Part shown: piece by piece, positions 8,447 through 17,593 of the stretch
Numbering within the stretch: position 1 is the first letter of the stretch
Layout of the letters: the number at the start of each line of letters is the position of its first letter
NCBI RefSeq assembly: GCF_014287815.1
Contig: NZ_JACOOQ010000017.1
Coordinates: forward strand, 1-64,000
Direction of reading: 5' to 3'
DNA length: 64,000 bases
DNA from: Clostridium lentum
GTDB lineage: Bacteria; Bacillota; Clostridia; Clostridiales; Clostridiaceae
Notes under the pieces: generated by a model
The model's database searches: none
Seen by the model: only the letters and a program-made list of their open reading frames with translations
What the model was told of the DNA's origin: nothing
Translations under genes and position numbers: made by a program

Positions 8447-9652
8447 TTAAAAATCACTTCCTGCTAAATATCCTGTTGAAAATGCCATTTGAAGATTATA
8501 TCCTCCTGTTTCAGCATCTATATCAATTACTTCTCCAGCAAAATATAAATTATTTATTAATTTTGATTCCATGGTAGAAGCATTAATTTCCTTTACTTTA
8601 ACTCCACCTGACGTTACCTGTGCAGCTTTTATAGTTAAAGTTTCCCTTACTGTAAGCTTCATTTCTTTTATATACTCAATTATCTTAATTTCATCTTCCT
8701 TTTTCAAGTCACTGGCTTTAACTTCTACTAAGTTAAGCATTTCAAATATCTGCTTCAAGAAATTTTGTGGCAAAATTCCCTTTAAATTATTTAAAACGAA
8801 CCTATTACTGTTACTTCTAATTATCTGTGCAAGTTCCTCCTTTGACCTATCTTTAAGAAAATCTAAAACGACTTCAACTTCACCATCAGCTAAAGCTTTA
8901 TTTAAGTATGAAGAAATTTTTAATACTGCTGGACCTGATATTCCAAAGTGAGTAAATATCATATCTCCTTCTTTTTCAAACTTCTTCTTTTTAAATTTTG
9001 CCTGTATATGTACATCCTTCATAGCTATCCCTTGAAGATTTTTAACAAATTCCTCCTTTATGACAAGTGGAATTAAAGCTGGATAAATAGGTGTTATTGT
9101 ATGACCATATTTCTTAATAACATCATACATACTTCCATCTGAACCAGTTGTGGGAAAACTTTTCCCTCCTGTTGTAACTATCACTTTATCTCCATTAATA
9201 GACTTACCTGTGTCAAGTATCACACCTTTTACTACATTATCTTTCACAATTAAATCTTCAACCTTTGTATTATACAATATCTTAACATTGTTCTCTCTTA
9301 ACTCATTTTCAAATAAAGATATTACTTCATCTGCTTTATCGCTTTTTGTATATACTTTTTCATCATATTCCACCTTATATTCTAGTCCTTTTTCACTTAA
9401 GTACTCCAGTAGTTGATAGTTTGAAAAAGTGTATAAAGCACTATATAAAAATTTGTTATTAGTTACTATTTTACTAAAGAACTCTTCAATATCTCTGTTA
9501 TTAGTGATATTACATCTTCCACCACCAGTAAGCTTTAACTTCTTACCTATTTCATTATTTCTTTCTATTAAGATAACTTCATTATTTTTAGCTGCCGTTA
9601 TAGCTGCCATAATACCTGCTGGCCCACCTCCTATAACAATAACCTTTGCCAT
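8447..9652 (-). CDS. BaiN/HI0933-family NAD(P)/FAD-dependent oxidoreductase
   Basis: 401 aa. The N-terminal Rossmann motif VIGGGPAGIMAAITAA (5-20) binds FAD, followed by EIGKKLKLTGGGRCNITN, the HI0933 family signature, and TTGGKSFPTTGSDG. The C-terminus has AGEVIDIDAETGGYNLQMAF, the second FAD contact. Members include BaiN, proposed in bile-acid dehydroxylation in Clostridium scindens, and many flavoproteins of unknown substrate. No other bai gene is present, so bile-acid activity should not be assumed. The ATG follows GAGGTG. Confidence 0.88.
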   Translation of the reverse strand: MAKVIVIGGGPAGIMAAITAAKNNEVILIERNNEIGKKLKLTGGGRCNITNNRDIEEFFSKIVTNNKFLYSALYTFSNYQLLEYLSEKGLEYKVEYDEKVYTKSDKADEVISLFENELRENNVKILYNTKVEDLIVKDNVVKGVILDTGKSINGDKVIVTTGGKSFPTTGSDGSMYDVIKKYGHTITPIYPALIPLVIKEEFVKNLQGIAMKDVHIQAKFKKKKFEKEGDMIFTHFGISGPAVLKISSYLNKALADGEVEVVLDFLKDRSKEELAQIIRSNSNRFVLNNLKGILPQNFLKQIFEMLNLVEVKASDLKKEDEIKIIEYIKEMKLTVRETLTIKAAQVTSGGVKVKEINASTMESKLINNLYFAGEVIDIDAETGGYNLQMAFSTGYLAGSDF

Positions 9653-9730
9653 TTTGCCTACACCTCACTACCAATAATTTGTTTATTTTCTTATTATAAC
9701 AGAAAACATATTATGTATATATAAAAAAAT

Positions 9731-9756
9731 AAGAAATAGCCAATAAGCTATTTCTA
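9731..9756 (-). terminator. Terminator of the small Cys-rich gene
   Basis: GAAATAGCTTATTGGCTATTTC followed by TTATTTTTTTATA on the minus strand. It starts at the stop codon of the gene at 9754-10080. Confidence 0.75.
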
Positions 9757-10080
9757 TCTACAACAATTATCCATACATTGTTGTAGTGCATCACTTAAGC
9801 CATTTGTCAACTGACAATTTTGATTCATTAAGAAGCAATAAATACTTTGATTACTCCACCAATATAAAAATAATATTACATAAATCAAATTTATAAACTG
9901 CGATCCATAACATAGTAATATATTAAAAAAATCACAATAAGTAAATTGATTATTGGGATTATTGGCATTACTTAGTAAAGCATCAGCTAAGTCATCCAAA
10001 GGCAAACCATTTATTATGCTATCCAAAGTACTACCGCTATTGCAGTTACTATCAAAATTATAATAATCCAAATTATTCAT
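9754..10080 (-). CDS. Unknown small Cys-rich membrane protein
   Basis: 108 aa, not recognised. The N-terminal half is polar and Asn/Asp-rich (NNLDYYNFDSNCNSG, SNANNPNNQF). A single long hydrophobic segment follows (about 52-75, NILLCYGSQFINLIYVILFL then YWW), then a Cys-containing tail CFLMNQNCQL...QQCMDNCCR with six Cys in the last 30 residues. It has its own terminator and an AGGATGAG ribosome site, so it looks expressed. It lies near the tandem DIP-GFQDI proteins, which share the Asn-rich style but no clear alignment. Confidence 0.65.
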   Translation of the reverse strand: MNNLDYYNFDSNCNSGSTLDSIINGLPLDDLADALLSNANNPNNQFTYCDFFNILLCYGSQFINLIYVILFLYWWSNQSIYCFLMNQNCQLTNGLSDALQQCMDNCCR

Positions 10081-10142
10081 GTCTCATCCTATAATATTGC
10101 TATATAAATATTTTATGATTTTTAATTTAATAAGTTCTCTTT

Positions 10143-12122
10143 TTAGCAATATTTTAACATTTTCTTAGCTCCATTATATGCTGCAATAAAATATCCACCA
10201 TATATTATAATCATTATAATCATTGTTACTATAATATAATTCATTATAGATCCATCACCAAAAACAGAAACTATATCTGAAGAAATCTTTAATCCTAAAA
10301 TTGAATGTACTATAGCAAGTGATAAAGGAATCATAAAATAAATTGCTATTTGTACTAAAATAGATCTATTAATCATCTCTTCATCTACACCAATTTTTCT
10401 AAGTAATGCATATCTGTCTATATTATCTGCTGCTTCTGATAACTGCTGTAATGCTAATACTGCTGCTGATGCTATTAAAAAGACACTTCCAATATAAATA
10501 GCAAGATAAGAAATCATTGTGCCAAATCCAGCTGAATTAGCTAATAAATCTTTCTTTGTAAGATAATATACATATACAGAGTCATCAATATTATTTTCTC
10601 TAAATTTGCTAGCTAAATATTCATCACCTTCACTATTTTTATAATTAATATTTAAATATGAATTATATGGTTCCACTCCATTTAAAACTTCATCATTAAC
10701 TATAAAAGTACATAAATTATTTTCTAGCATTTGATTATAAGTAGTCACTTCTATAGACTCTATTTGTGCTGGTAATAATTTTTCTCCGTTTACAACTATT
10801 TCAGTATTGTTTTTAGTAGCTTCCATTATATACTTTTTAAAATCTTTTACATCGCTACATACCATATATTTATCATCTGCTAATTTAACTTGTTCTTTTC
10901 CTATCATTTCCATAACACTGTTAAACTCTGAAACCTTCATTACTGGTATGTTTTCATTTGAAAATACAGGATAATACTTTTTAGTTTTATTTATAGCCTC
11001 TTCAGTAAGAAAATCTCTATAACTATAATCATTATCATATAACTTATACTCTGAATAACTGTTGGCAATACTATCTAAATCTATTCCTTTATTCATAAGT
11101 TCTTCTTTTATATCTAACCCTTGATAATTCCAAAAAGTAGCATCAAATTGACTCGAATATTTCAAACCTTGGTTTATTGATTTATTTATTCCAAGGCCAC
11201 CTGATAATGTGCATATAGAAACAAAAAGCATTAAGCATATAAAAGTCATGGAAATAAAGGTTGTATTTATCTTGCTGTTAATTTGTCTTAAGATAAACAT
11301 ATTTAAATTTTTAAAATATTTATTTTTATTACTTTGCATTACTTTTAATAAAAAACCTGAAAGAGCAAAGAAAAATAAAAATGTTCCTAAGGCTCCCATA
11401 GCTACGATGATAAATAATGATGATGTAATAATGGCAACACCCATTTTTAACACATAATAATATGCTCCACCTAATAAAGTAATACTTATTATAAAGATAA
11501 CAACTGATAGCCAAAGATTTCTTACTTTGATATCTTGATTTTTCTTTGCAGCATTTAACAAATCAATTAATTTAACTTTTCTAATAACATTAGAATTAAA
11601 TAATAAAACTATCAAGTATATTATTGCAAAACATACCAATGTTTTTATAAATGCACTTTTTGAAAAAACAAATTTAAATCTTACAATATCCACTTGGAAT
11701 AACTTGGCTGTAAATATTGATAACCCTTGCGATAACAATGTTCCTACCACTAAGCCTACAATTAAAGAGAGAATACCTATACATAATGTTTCAATAAATA
11801 ATATTTTTGAAAGAGTTCCTTTTTCCATCCCTAAAGTCATATATATTCCAAATTCTTTTTTTCTTCTTTTTATTAAATAATTGCTGGCATAAATAATTAA
11901 GAATCCTAAGATAGCAGAAATAAATACCGATGCTACGCTCATAACTACATTGACCATTTCGAAGGCACTTTTTTCAGCCTCACTTAAGTTCATCATAATT
12001 GTTTGTGATTCTATGGAGTTAAATGTGTAAAATATCGCTACCCCAAATACTAATGTTAAAAAGTAAATTGAATAATCCTTAAAACTTCTTTTTATATTTC
12101 TTATTGCAAGTTTAGCATACAT
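10143..12122 (-). CDS. BceB-type ABC transporter permease (antimicrobial peptide sensing/resistance)
   Basis: 659 aa. Ten predicted membrane helices with a large extracellular domain (about residues 315-520) between helices 7 and 8, the hallmark of BceB permeases. N-terminus YAKLAIRNIKRSFKDYSIYF and KRRKKEFGIYMTLGMEKGTL are FtsX-family features. The extracellular domain and last helices pass stimulus to a partner histidine kinase, while the transporter frees lipid II-cycle targets from peptide antibiotics such as bacitracin. It overlaps the ATPase gene by 11 bp; kinase and regulator genes lie just upstream. The antibiotic cannot be told from sequence. Confidence 0.9.
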   Translation of the reverse strand: MYAKLAIRNIKRSFKDYSIYFLTLVFGVAIFYTFNSIESQTIMMNLSEAEKSAFEMVNVVMSVASVFISAILGFLIIYASNYLIKRRKKEFGIYMTLGMEKGTLSKILFIETLCIGILSLIVGLVVGTLLSQGLSIFTAKLFQVDIVRFKFVFSKSAFIKTLVCFAIIYLIVLLFNSNVIRKVKLIDLLNAAKKNQDIKVRNLWLSVVIFIISITLLGGAYYYVLKMGVAIITSSLFIIVAMGALGTFLFFFALSGFLLKVMQSNKNKYFKNLNMFILRQINSKINTTFISMTFICLMLFVSICTLSGGLGINKSINQGLKYSSQFDATFWNYQGLDIKEELMNKGIDLDSIANSYSEYKLYDNDYSYRDFLTEEAINKTKKYYPVFSNENIPVMKVSEFNSVMEMIGKEQVKLADDKYMVCSDVKDFKKYIMEATKNNTEIVVNGEKLLPAQIESIEVTTYNQMLENNLCTFIVNDEVLNGVEPYNSYLNINYKNSEGDEYLASKFRENNIDDSVYVYYLTKKDLLANSAGFGTMISYLAIYIGSVFLIASAAVLALQQLSEAADNIDRYALLRKIGVDEEMINRSILVQIAIYFMIPLSLAIVHSILGLKISSDIVSVFGDGSIMNYIIVTMIIMIIIYGGYFIAAYNGAKKMLKYC

Positions 12123-12882
12123 CTCTCACATCTCCTCCTAGAAGTGTAATTACATCTATGATCCTATCAAAGAACTTGTTTCTGCTATCATTACCTTTTA
12201 TAAGTTCATTAAATATCTTTCCATCTTTAATAAACAGTATCCTGTCAGCATAACTAGCAGTAAAAGCATCATGAGTTACCATCATAATTGTTGCATTTAA
12301 ATCCTTGTTTAACTTTTCCATACTTTCTAATAATACCTTTGCTGATTTTGAATCTAATGCTCCTGTAGGTTCATCTGCTAATATAAGTGATGGATTAGTT
12401 ATTATTGCTCTTGCAGCTGCAACTCTCTGCTTTTGTCCACCTGACATTTCATATGGATATTTATTTAAAATATCTTTAATATTTAATTTATCTGCAATAT
12501 TTGTTATTCTCTTATTAATTTCTCCATAATTAATCTTACATATAGTTAAAGCTAATGCTATATTTTCATAAGCTGTTAATGTATCTAAAAGATTAAAATC
12601 TTGAAAAATAAATCCTAACTCTTCTCTTCTAAACTTTGCTATTTTTTTTGACGAAAGTTTTGTTATATCATTATTATTTATATATATATGACCACTACTA
12701 GCTTTATCTATAGTTGAAATGCAGTTAAGGAGCGTTGTTTTTCCACTGCCTGATGCTCCCATAATACCTACAAACTCTCCTTTATTCACAGTAAAGCTTA
12801 TATTATTAATTGCTTTAGTAATATTGCCATTCTTACCATAGTATTTTTCAATATTACTTACCCTTAATATTTCATTACTCAT
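12112..12882 (-). CDS. BceA-type ABC transporter ATPase
   Basis: 256 aa. Walker A GASGSGKTT at 42-50, Q-loop in LGFIFQDFNLLD, signature MSGGQKQR, Walker B with ADEPTGALD, and the H-loop in MMVTHDAF. It powers the adjacent permease. Its promoter region holds a BceR-type operator (12964-12977), which implies induction by the two-component system encoded next to it. Confidence 0.94.
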   Translation of the reverse strand: MSNEILRVSNIEKYYGKNGNITKAINNISFTVNKGEFVGIMGASGSGKTTLLNCISTIDKASSGHIYINNNDITKLSSKKIAKFRREELGFIFQDFNLLDTLTAYENIALALTICKINYGEINKRITNIADKLNIKDILNKYPYEMSGGQKQRVAAARAIITNPSLILADEPTGALDSKSAKVLLESMEKLNKDLNATIMMVTHDAFTASYADRILFIKDGKIFNELIKGNDSRNKFFDRIIDVITLLGGDVRDVC

Positions 12883-12963
12883 TTCTCTAACCTCCAGTAT
12901 TTACTATACTCATATAATATCGTTAATTCATCATGGTATCCATAGAACTATGTAACAATAACC

Positions 12964-12977
12964 TTACACTTTTGTAA
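12964..12977 (-). promoter_or_regulatory. BceR-type operator upstream of bceAB
   Basis: TTACA-AAAG-TGTAA on the minus strand fits the published binding consensus of Bce-type regulators, TNACA-N4-TGTAA. It lies 82 bp before the ATPase start and upstream of a possible -10, GATATTATA. Seen directly; function inferred from context. Confidence 0.8.
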
Positions 12978-13051
12978 CATAAGCTCATAGATTACCAACA
13001 ATCTTATGAATTATGAGTGACTGAATAAATCTCCAGAGTTTATAATTAATA

Positions 13052-14068
13052 TTAATCTTCCGCTAAATTATAGTTATTAATAGGAAATACTATTGTTACT
13101 TCTGTTCCTACTCCTAACTTTGATTTAATACTTATGCCTAAACCTAGTTTTAAACATAATTTCTTACATAAATATAAGCCCATACCTGTTGAGTTATTAT
13201 ATTTTCTACCATTTTCCCCAGTATAGCCTTTTTCAAATACTTTTTCTATTGACTTTTCACTTATTCCAATACCATTATCTAAAATTTTTAAAATAATATT
13301 CTTATCTTTTTCTAAACACCTAATCTTTATATACTTTTCATCCTTATCCATATATTTCACTGAATTAGAAATTATTTGTTGCAAGATAAATTCAATCCAT
13401 TTGCTATCGCAATAGACCTTTTTTTCTATATCTTCTAGTTGAATCTTAACTCTTTTTTCAATAAGTATGTTTGCATTTTTTCTTATAACTGAATTTATAC
13501 TATTTTTTAATGGTATTTTCTTGATTATATAATCCCTCTCTACTGTACTGCTTCTAGCATAAAATAATACTTGTTCTATAAAACCTTCTACTTTTTCAAT
13601 TTCCTCCAAGACACTTTTATTAATATATCCTTCATCATTTTCTAAAATAAGCCTAGCAGATGCTATAGGTGTCTTTATTTCATGTACCCATGTTTCAATA
13701 TACTCTTTATAATCATTAATATTCCTTTTTAAATCTGCTACTTCATCCTTCATGGATTTAGTACATTCCTCCAGTACAGAATAAATAATATTACTCTCAA
13801 TAAAATCTCCTGACTCTAATATTTCTGCTATAAAATACTTTTTATCTAGCCCATCTAAATTCTTAAATAAATTATCATAATATTTTTTCCTATTAAAATA
13901 ATCATAAATATAACAGCTAAATACTCCTATAAGATTTAATATGCTGATAAATACTATTGTATATGTATCTACTTTTAATGCTTTTAAAATAACAACACCT
14001 GAAAGAGTCATTACAATATTAATAACCATAAAAACAAATTTTTCTTTAATATATTCAATTAATTTCAT
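13052..14068 (-). CDS. BceS-type intramembrane-sensing histidine kinase
   Basis: 338 aa. Two membrane helices close together at the N-terminus (about 10-30 and 36-56) with almost no extracellular loop, as in intramembrane-sensing kinases that depend on the BceAB transporter for input. H-box ETWVHEIKTPIASARLILEN (His near 134), N-box QIISNSVKYM, and G-boxes DNGIGISEKS and STGMGLYLCKKL. It overlaps the regulator gene by 4 bp, so the two are translationally coupled. Confidence 0.93.
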   Translation of the reverse strand: MKLIEYIKEKFVFMVINIVMTLSGVVILKALKVDTYTIVFISILNLIGVFSCYIYDYFNRKKYYDNLFKNLDGLDKKYFIAEILESGDFIESNIIYSVLEECTKSMKDEVADLKRNINDYKEYIETWVHEIKTPIASARLILENDEGYINKSVLEEIEKVEGFIEQVLFYARSSTVERDYIIKKIPLKNSINSVIRKNANILIEKRVKIQLEDIEKKVYCDSKWIEFILQQIISNSVKYMDKDEKYIKIRCLEKDKNIILKILDNGIGISEKSIEKVFEKGYTGENGRKYNNSTGMGLYLCKKLCLKLGLGISIKSKLGVGTEVTIVFPINNYNLAED

Positions 14069-14733
14069 ACTAATATATAACCTTGTCCTCTCTTAGTTGT
14101 AAGCATATTATTGGCTCCAATTTCCTCCATCTTTTTTCTTAGCCTATTTATATTAACTGTTAAAGTATTATCATCTACAAACTCATCATTTTGCCATAAA
14201 TACTTCATAAGTTCACTACGAGAAACTATTTTTCCTTTATTCTTTATTAAAGTGTAAAGAATCCTACTTTCATTTTTAGTAAGGTCACTTTTATTACCTT
14301 CATATTCCATTTCACTGGTGGAAAGGTTATATCTTAATCCATTATATTCATGTATCTCCATACTATTATTTCCATAAACTCTTCTTATGATTGATTCTAT
14401 TCTTGCCAATAAAATGGCTGCATTATATGGCTTAGTAATAAAATCATCGGCTCCAAGATTCATGCTTATAAGCTCATCCATTTCAGTATCCCTGCTAGTT
14501 ACAACTATGATAGGTACATTGGACTGCTTTCTTATTTCCTTGCATATATAATATCCATCAAAAACAGGTAGATTTATATCTAATAGTATTATTTTTGGGT
14601 TTTCTTCCAAAGCTATGTCCACTATATTTTCAAAGTCAAAGGAAGTAGCTACTTCATAACCATATCTTTTTAAAAAGCTACCTAACTGTTCATTTATCTT
14701 TACATCATCTTCAATAATAAAAACTTTATTCAT
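14065..14733 (-). CDS. BceR-type response regulator (OmpR family)
   Basis: 222 aa from ATG 14733. Receiver domain with acidic pocket IIEDD, phospho-Asp in ILLDINLPVFDGY (near 52) and Lys in ITKPYNAA. The C-terminal winged helix ends RKKMEEIGANNMLTTKRGQGYIL. The frame opens at a TTG six codons earlier, but the AGAGGTGA ribosome site lies inside that extension, which favours the ATG. It should bind the TNACA-N4-TGTAA site upstream of the transporter genes. Confidence 0.93.
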   Translation of the reverse strand: MNKVFIIEDDVKINEQLGSFLKRYGYEVATSFDFENIVDIALEENPKIILLDINLPVFDGYYICKEIRKQSNVPIIVVTSRDTEMDELISMNLGADDFITKPYNAAILLARIESIIRRVYGNNSMEIHEYNGLRYNLSTSEMEYEGNKSDLTKNESRILYTLIKNKGKIVSRSELMKYLWQNDEFVDDNTLTVNINRLRKKMEEIGANNMLTTKRGQGYILV

Positions 14734-14784
14734 ATATAAGTCACCTCTCAATAAATTATATCCATATTTTACATAAAAATAATA

Positions 14785-14814
14785 GTGCCATATTAATTTT
14801 TATTAATATAGCAC
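14785..14814 (-). terminator. Terminator of queT-queF
   Basis: GTGCTATATTAATA / TATTAATATGGCAC-type stem on the minus strand followed by TATTATTTTTATG, just after the queF stop and before the bceR promoter. Confidence 0.7.
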
Positions 14815-14821
14815 ATAAAAT

Positions 14822-15295
14822 TTATCTATTATCTATTTTTTCAGGATATAAATCATGATTTGCTAATCTGTTAAAAGCAACCTCTTCCCACCTTGTTCCT
14901 GGCTTTCCATAGTTGCAATATGGATCTATGGAAATTCCACCTCTTGGTGTAAACTTTCCCCATACCTCTATATACTTAGGTTCCATAAGCTTTATTAAAT
15001 CCTTCATTATTATATTCATACAATCCTCATGGAAATCACCATGATTTCTAAAGGTAAATAAATATAACTTTAATGATTTACTTTCAACCATGTATTTATC
15101 AGGTACGTATGATATGTAGATAGTTGCAAAATCTGGTTGACCAGTTATTGGACAAAGGCTTGTAAACTCTGGACAATTAAACTTTACAAAATAATCATTA
15201 TCTGGATGTTTATTTTCAAATCTTTCTAATATTTTAGGATTATAATCATATTCATATTTAGTATTTTGATTTCCAAGTAAAGTTATTTCCTTCAT
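14822..15295 (-). CDS. queF: NADPH-dependent 7-cyano-7-deazaguanine reductase QueF
   Basis: 157 aa, the short unimodular type. It reduces preQ0 to preQ1 in queuosine synthesis. The nucleophile is Cys48 in [18 protein letters not shown] and the general acid Asp55 is in the same motif. The substrate loop motif [20 protein letters not shown] and [12 protein letters not shown] are intact. It follows queT by 3 bp behind a preQ1 riboswitch. No queCDE are in the window, fitting preQ0/preQ1 salvage or genes elsewhere. Confidence 0.95.
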   Translation of the reverse strand: MKEITLLGNQNTKYEYDYNPKILERFENKHPDNDYFVKFNCPEFTSLCPITGQPDFATIYISYVPDKYMVESKSLKLYLFTFRNHGDFHEDCMNIIMKDLIKLMEPKYIEVWGKFTPRGGISIDPYCNYGKPGTRWEEVAFNRLANHDLYPEKIDNR

Positions 15296-15298
15296 AAA

Positions 15299-15787
15299 TT
15301 AAATCTCCTTAATCTTACTGCTAAGTATTTTTATTATAATTACTCCTAATATACCTGGTATAACTTGTCCTACACATAAGCTAAATGCCATAGCTTTATA
15401 AGGTATTCCTAATAAATATGATAACCAAGTAGCTACCCCTAGTCCCGGCACAAATATTATTGAAATTGCTGCTAAATTTATATTTAGCTTATACTTTCTT
15501 ATAAGAACAATAAGGAATGATGTTGTTATTCCAACTAATCCTCCACCTAGCATATCTAAGACTCCTAAACCTCCCATTATTGTGTTAGATATTATATTTG
15601 CAATACCTAATGGTAAAACTAGAAAAGGGAAGATGTATGATAAAGAATATATTGTTGTGGCAATCCTTATTTGAAATTGCCCAAAAGCAAAAGATTGTGT
15701 ACAAAACATTATAACTACATAAAGAGCAATTACTAATGCTGATAATGTTAACCTTTTTGTTGAATTAATTTTTATATTATTTTCCAT
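15299..15787 (-). CDS. queT: QueT-type transporter for queuosine precursors (ECF S component)
   Basis: 162 aa from the ATG at 15787. Five or six membrane helices with the S-component start TKRLTLSALVIALYVVIMF and FGQFQIRIATTIYSLSYIFP, typical of QueT (COG4708). The frame extends 11 codons upstream into the terminator hairpin, but the GGAGGTGATTTTC ribosome site points to this ATG. A preQ1 riboswitch upstream and queF downstream support uptake of preQ0/preQ1. Needs the shared Ecf module. Confidence 0.9.
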   Translation of the reverse strand: MENNIKINSTKRLTLSALVIALYVVIMFCTQSFAFGQFQIRIATTIYSLSYIFPFLVLPLGIANIISNTIMGGLGVLDMLGGGLVGITTSFLIVLIRKYKLNINLAAISIIFVPGLGVATWLSYLLGIPYKAMAFSLCVGQVIPGILGVIIIKILSSKIKEI

Positions 15788-15807
15788 GAAAATCACCTCC
15801 AAAGCAT

Positions 15808-15830
15808 AAAAAAAGGGCATAAAAATGCCC
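15808..15830 (-). terminator. Terminator of the preQ1 riboswitch
   Basis: GGGCATTTTTATGCCC followed by TTTTTTT on the minus strand, between the aptamer and queT. Likely the expression platform. Confidence 0.85.
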
Positions 15831-15856
15831 TATTGTTTTAGAATATAATCTTCACT

Positions 15857-15900
15857 TCCTAGTTTTGTTTATAGACAGGAGGGTCACGAACTGTCTTATT
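15857..15900 (-). promoter_or_regulatory. preQ1-I riboswitch aptamer
   Basis: The minus strand reads AGACAG - TTCGTGACCCTC - CTGTCT - ATAAACAAAACTAGG. This has the small preQ1-I fold: a short P1 stem, a C-rich loop with ACCCTC and an A-rich tail ending in CTAGG that forms the pseudoknot. It lies before a terminator and queT-queF, the expected targets. Confidence 0.9.
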
Positions 15901-15958
15901 AAATTCACCTAATTGAGAATATCATACATTTTACCTAAAATCAACTATTTTTATAATT

Positions 15959-16690
15959 TTATCCTTTAAGTTCTTCTTGCATAATTTCATCTAACAACGC
16001 TGGATAATTAGTAATAATCCCATCTACCTTAGCTGCAATAAGTAGCCTCATATATAGAGGTAAATCAACTGTATATACATTAATCTTTAAATTATTGGCA
16101 TGGACTTCCTTTATTAACTCTGCTGAAACCAGTCTTAAATCTGGATGAATTGCATCAGCCTTTAACTCCTTAGCAACTTTAACTATATTTTCTATAGGCT
16201 CATAATATAATAATCCTGTTTTAATTTCTCCATCTATTTGCTTACATAACTTTATAGAGTTTGGATTAAAGCTTGAGATAATTACTCTTTCTTTCATTTC
16301 ATAATCTTCAATCATATTTATTACATCTTGTTCAATTCCTGCATAATGTATCATATCTGTCTTTAATTCGATATTTAAAATCACATCACTATTCCTTATT
16401 AAGTTTAATACTTCTTCTAAAGTTGGAATCCCTGTTCCTTGCACTCCTTCAAACAAAGCTCTTCTAGTTTGAAGTTCTTTAAGCTCCCTTAAAGTAAAAT
16501 CCTTTACCAACCCTTTTCCTTTAAAGGTTCTCTCAACCTCTTCATCATGAATAACAACTATCTTATTATCCTTTGTTTTCTGAACATCAAGTTCAATTCC
16601 TGATGCTCCACACTTTATTCCTTCTTCAAAAGCAAGCAATGTATTTTCTGGATAATCAGAACTTGCTCCTCTATGGGCAAAATTTATCAT
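15959..16690 (-). CDS. Glycerophosphodiester phosphodiesterase (GlpQ-like, cytoplasmic)
   Basis: 243 aa. Catalytic motifs are FAHRGASSDYPENTLLAF (4-21), GIELDVQKTKDNKIVVIHDE with the metal-binding Glu/Asp and second His, LNIELKTD, and a C-terminal VDGIITNYPALL. Hydrolyses glycerophosphodiesters to glycerol-3-phosphate and an alcohol. No signal peptide, unlike the second copy at 20877-21677. Single gene; ATG after AGGAGG. Confidence 0.92.
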   Translation of the reverse strand: MINFAHRGASSDYPENTLLAFEEGIKCGASGIELDVQKTKDNKIVVIHDEEVERTFKGKGLVKDFTLRELKELQTRRALFEGVQGTGIPTLEEVLNLIRNSDVILNIELKTDMIHYAGIEQDVINMIEDYEMKERVIISSFNPNSIKLCKQIDGEIKTGLLYYEPIENIVKVAKELKADAIHPDLRLVSAELIKEVHANNLKINVYTVDLPLYMRLLIAAKVDGIITNYPALLDEIMQEELKG

Positions 16691-16867
16691 TATACATAAG
16701 CCTCCTATTTCTTACTCAATATAATTCATATTCTTATTTCCATAAACTAATACATTATTTTAATTATAATATTCTTAGAATTTATAGTACATATTTAACC
16801 ATTTCACACAAAATTCCTATAATACCTACTCCGCATAAAAAACCAGTAAATACTCTTTTTCTAAAAA

Positions 16868-16900
16868 TATAAAAAAGTGGCTTCCTTAAGAAAGCTCCTT
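16868..16900 (-). terminator. Probable terminator of the first DedA gene
   Basis: On the minus strand an imperfect GGAGCTTTC-TTAA-GGAAGCCAC stem is followed by TTTTTTATATTTTT, soon after the stop at 16931. Confidence 0.55.
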
Positions 16901-16930
16901 TTTCAACTCATCATTCATAATTCATTATTA

Positions 16931-17434
16931 TCACAGCAGTGCTTTACTTGTTATATATCCCCCAAAGATAAATACTAAATTCCATATAGCTATACCCATG
17001 GTAGAATAAATTGTAAATTCAAATATATCTTCTTTAACAGTTCCTGAAATCAAAGAAACTATAGTCCGTACAACTGGCAAAAGCCTACAAACAAACACAC
17101 CTTTACTACCAAATCTTTTACTAAAATCAAAAGCTTTATCAATGGAACCCTTTGCTTTAGGAAATTTTTTCTTTATCCATTCTAATAAAGGATTTCCTAC
17201 ATAATATCCTACATAATATAGTGATATACTTCCTAAAACACCAGCTAAAACAGATATTATAAACATTCCAAAAAAGCTATATTCATTATTGGCAATAAGT
17301 ACTCCTATGGCTGGTAGTATTACTCCACCTGGCAACCCAGGAAGATTTAAATACTCTAGATACACTATAAAAAACAAAAATATTATTCCATACTTTAATA
17401 TGTATTCAACAACTAAATTAACATTATTTATCAT
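16931..17434 (-). CDS. DedA family membrane protein (copy 1)
   Basis: 167 aa with four or more hydrophobic segments. The family core is visible: LPGGVILPAIGVLIANNEYSF near the N-terminus, GSISLYYVGYYVGNPLLEW, and the Arg-containing FGSKGVFVCRLLPVVRTIVSLISGT (about 111-135). DedA proteins are envelope membrane proteins, several of which flip undecaprenyl phosphate or phosphatidylethanolamine. The copy at 17594-18097 is close to it in length and sequence, suggesting duplication. Confidence 0.9.
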   Translation of the reverse strand: MINNVNLVVEYILKYGIIFLFFIVYLEYLNLPGLPGGVILPAIGVLIANNEYSFFGMFIISVLAGVLGSISLYYVGYYVGNPLLEWIKKKFPKAKGSIDKAFDFSKRFGSKGVFVCRLLPVVRTIVSLISGTVKEDIFEFTIYSTMGIAIWNLVFIFGGYITSKALL

Positions 17435-17541
17435 AAACTTACCTCATAATCATTCTTAAAACGAATATACTTAATTTTATATTTCTATTATATATTAGAT
17501 ATGGTCACCTTTTCTATATATTATACTCTAAAGCTTTTTAC

Positions 17542-17586
17542 TATAGTGATATAGTTATTTATCGTATAAATAACTATATCACTATA
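17542..17586. repeat. Perfect 21-bp inverted repeat with 3-nt loop between the DedA genes
   Basis: TATAGTGATATAGTTATTTAT, loop CGT, and its exact complement (arms 17542-17562 and 17566-17586). It begins 8 bp after the stop of the second DedA gene on the minus strand. No clear T-run follows, so it may be a terminator, an RNA-stabilising hairpin or a small repeat. Confidence 0.8.
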
Positions 17587-17593
17587 TATCTTA

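Noticed and set aside
8447..9652. Bile-acid (bai) pathway gene
   Set aside because: The protein belongs to the wide HI0933 family, and no other bai gene is near; the specific role is not supported.
16782..16907. 41-codon hydrophobic minus-strand frame (GFLCGVGIIGILCEMVK)
   Set aside because: It has no start codon and begins inside the likely terminator of a DedA gene.
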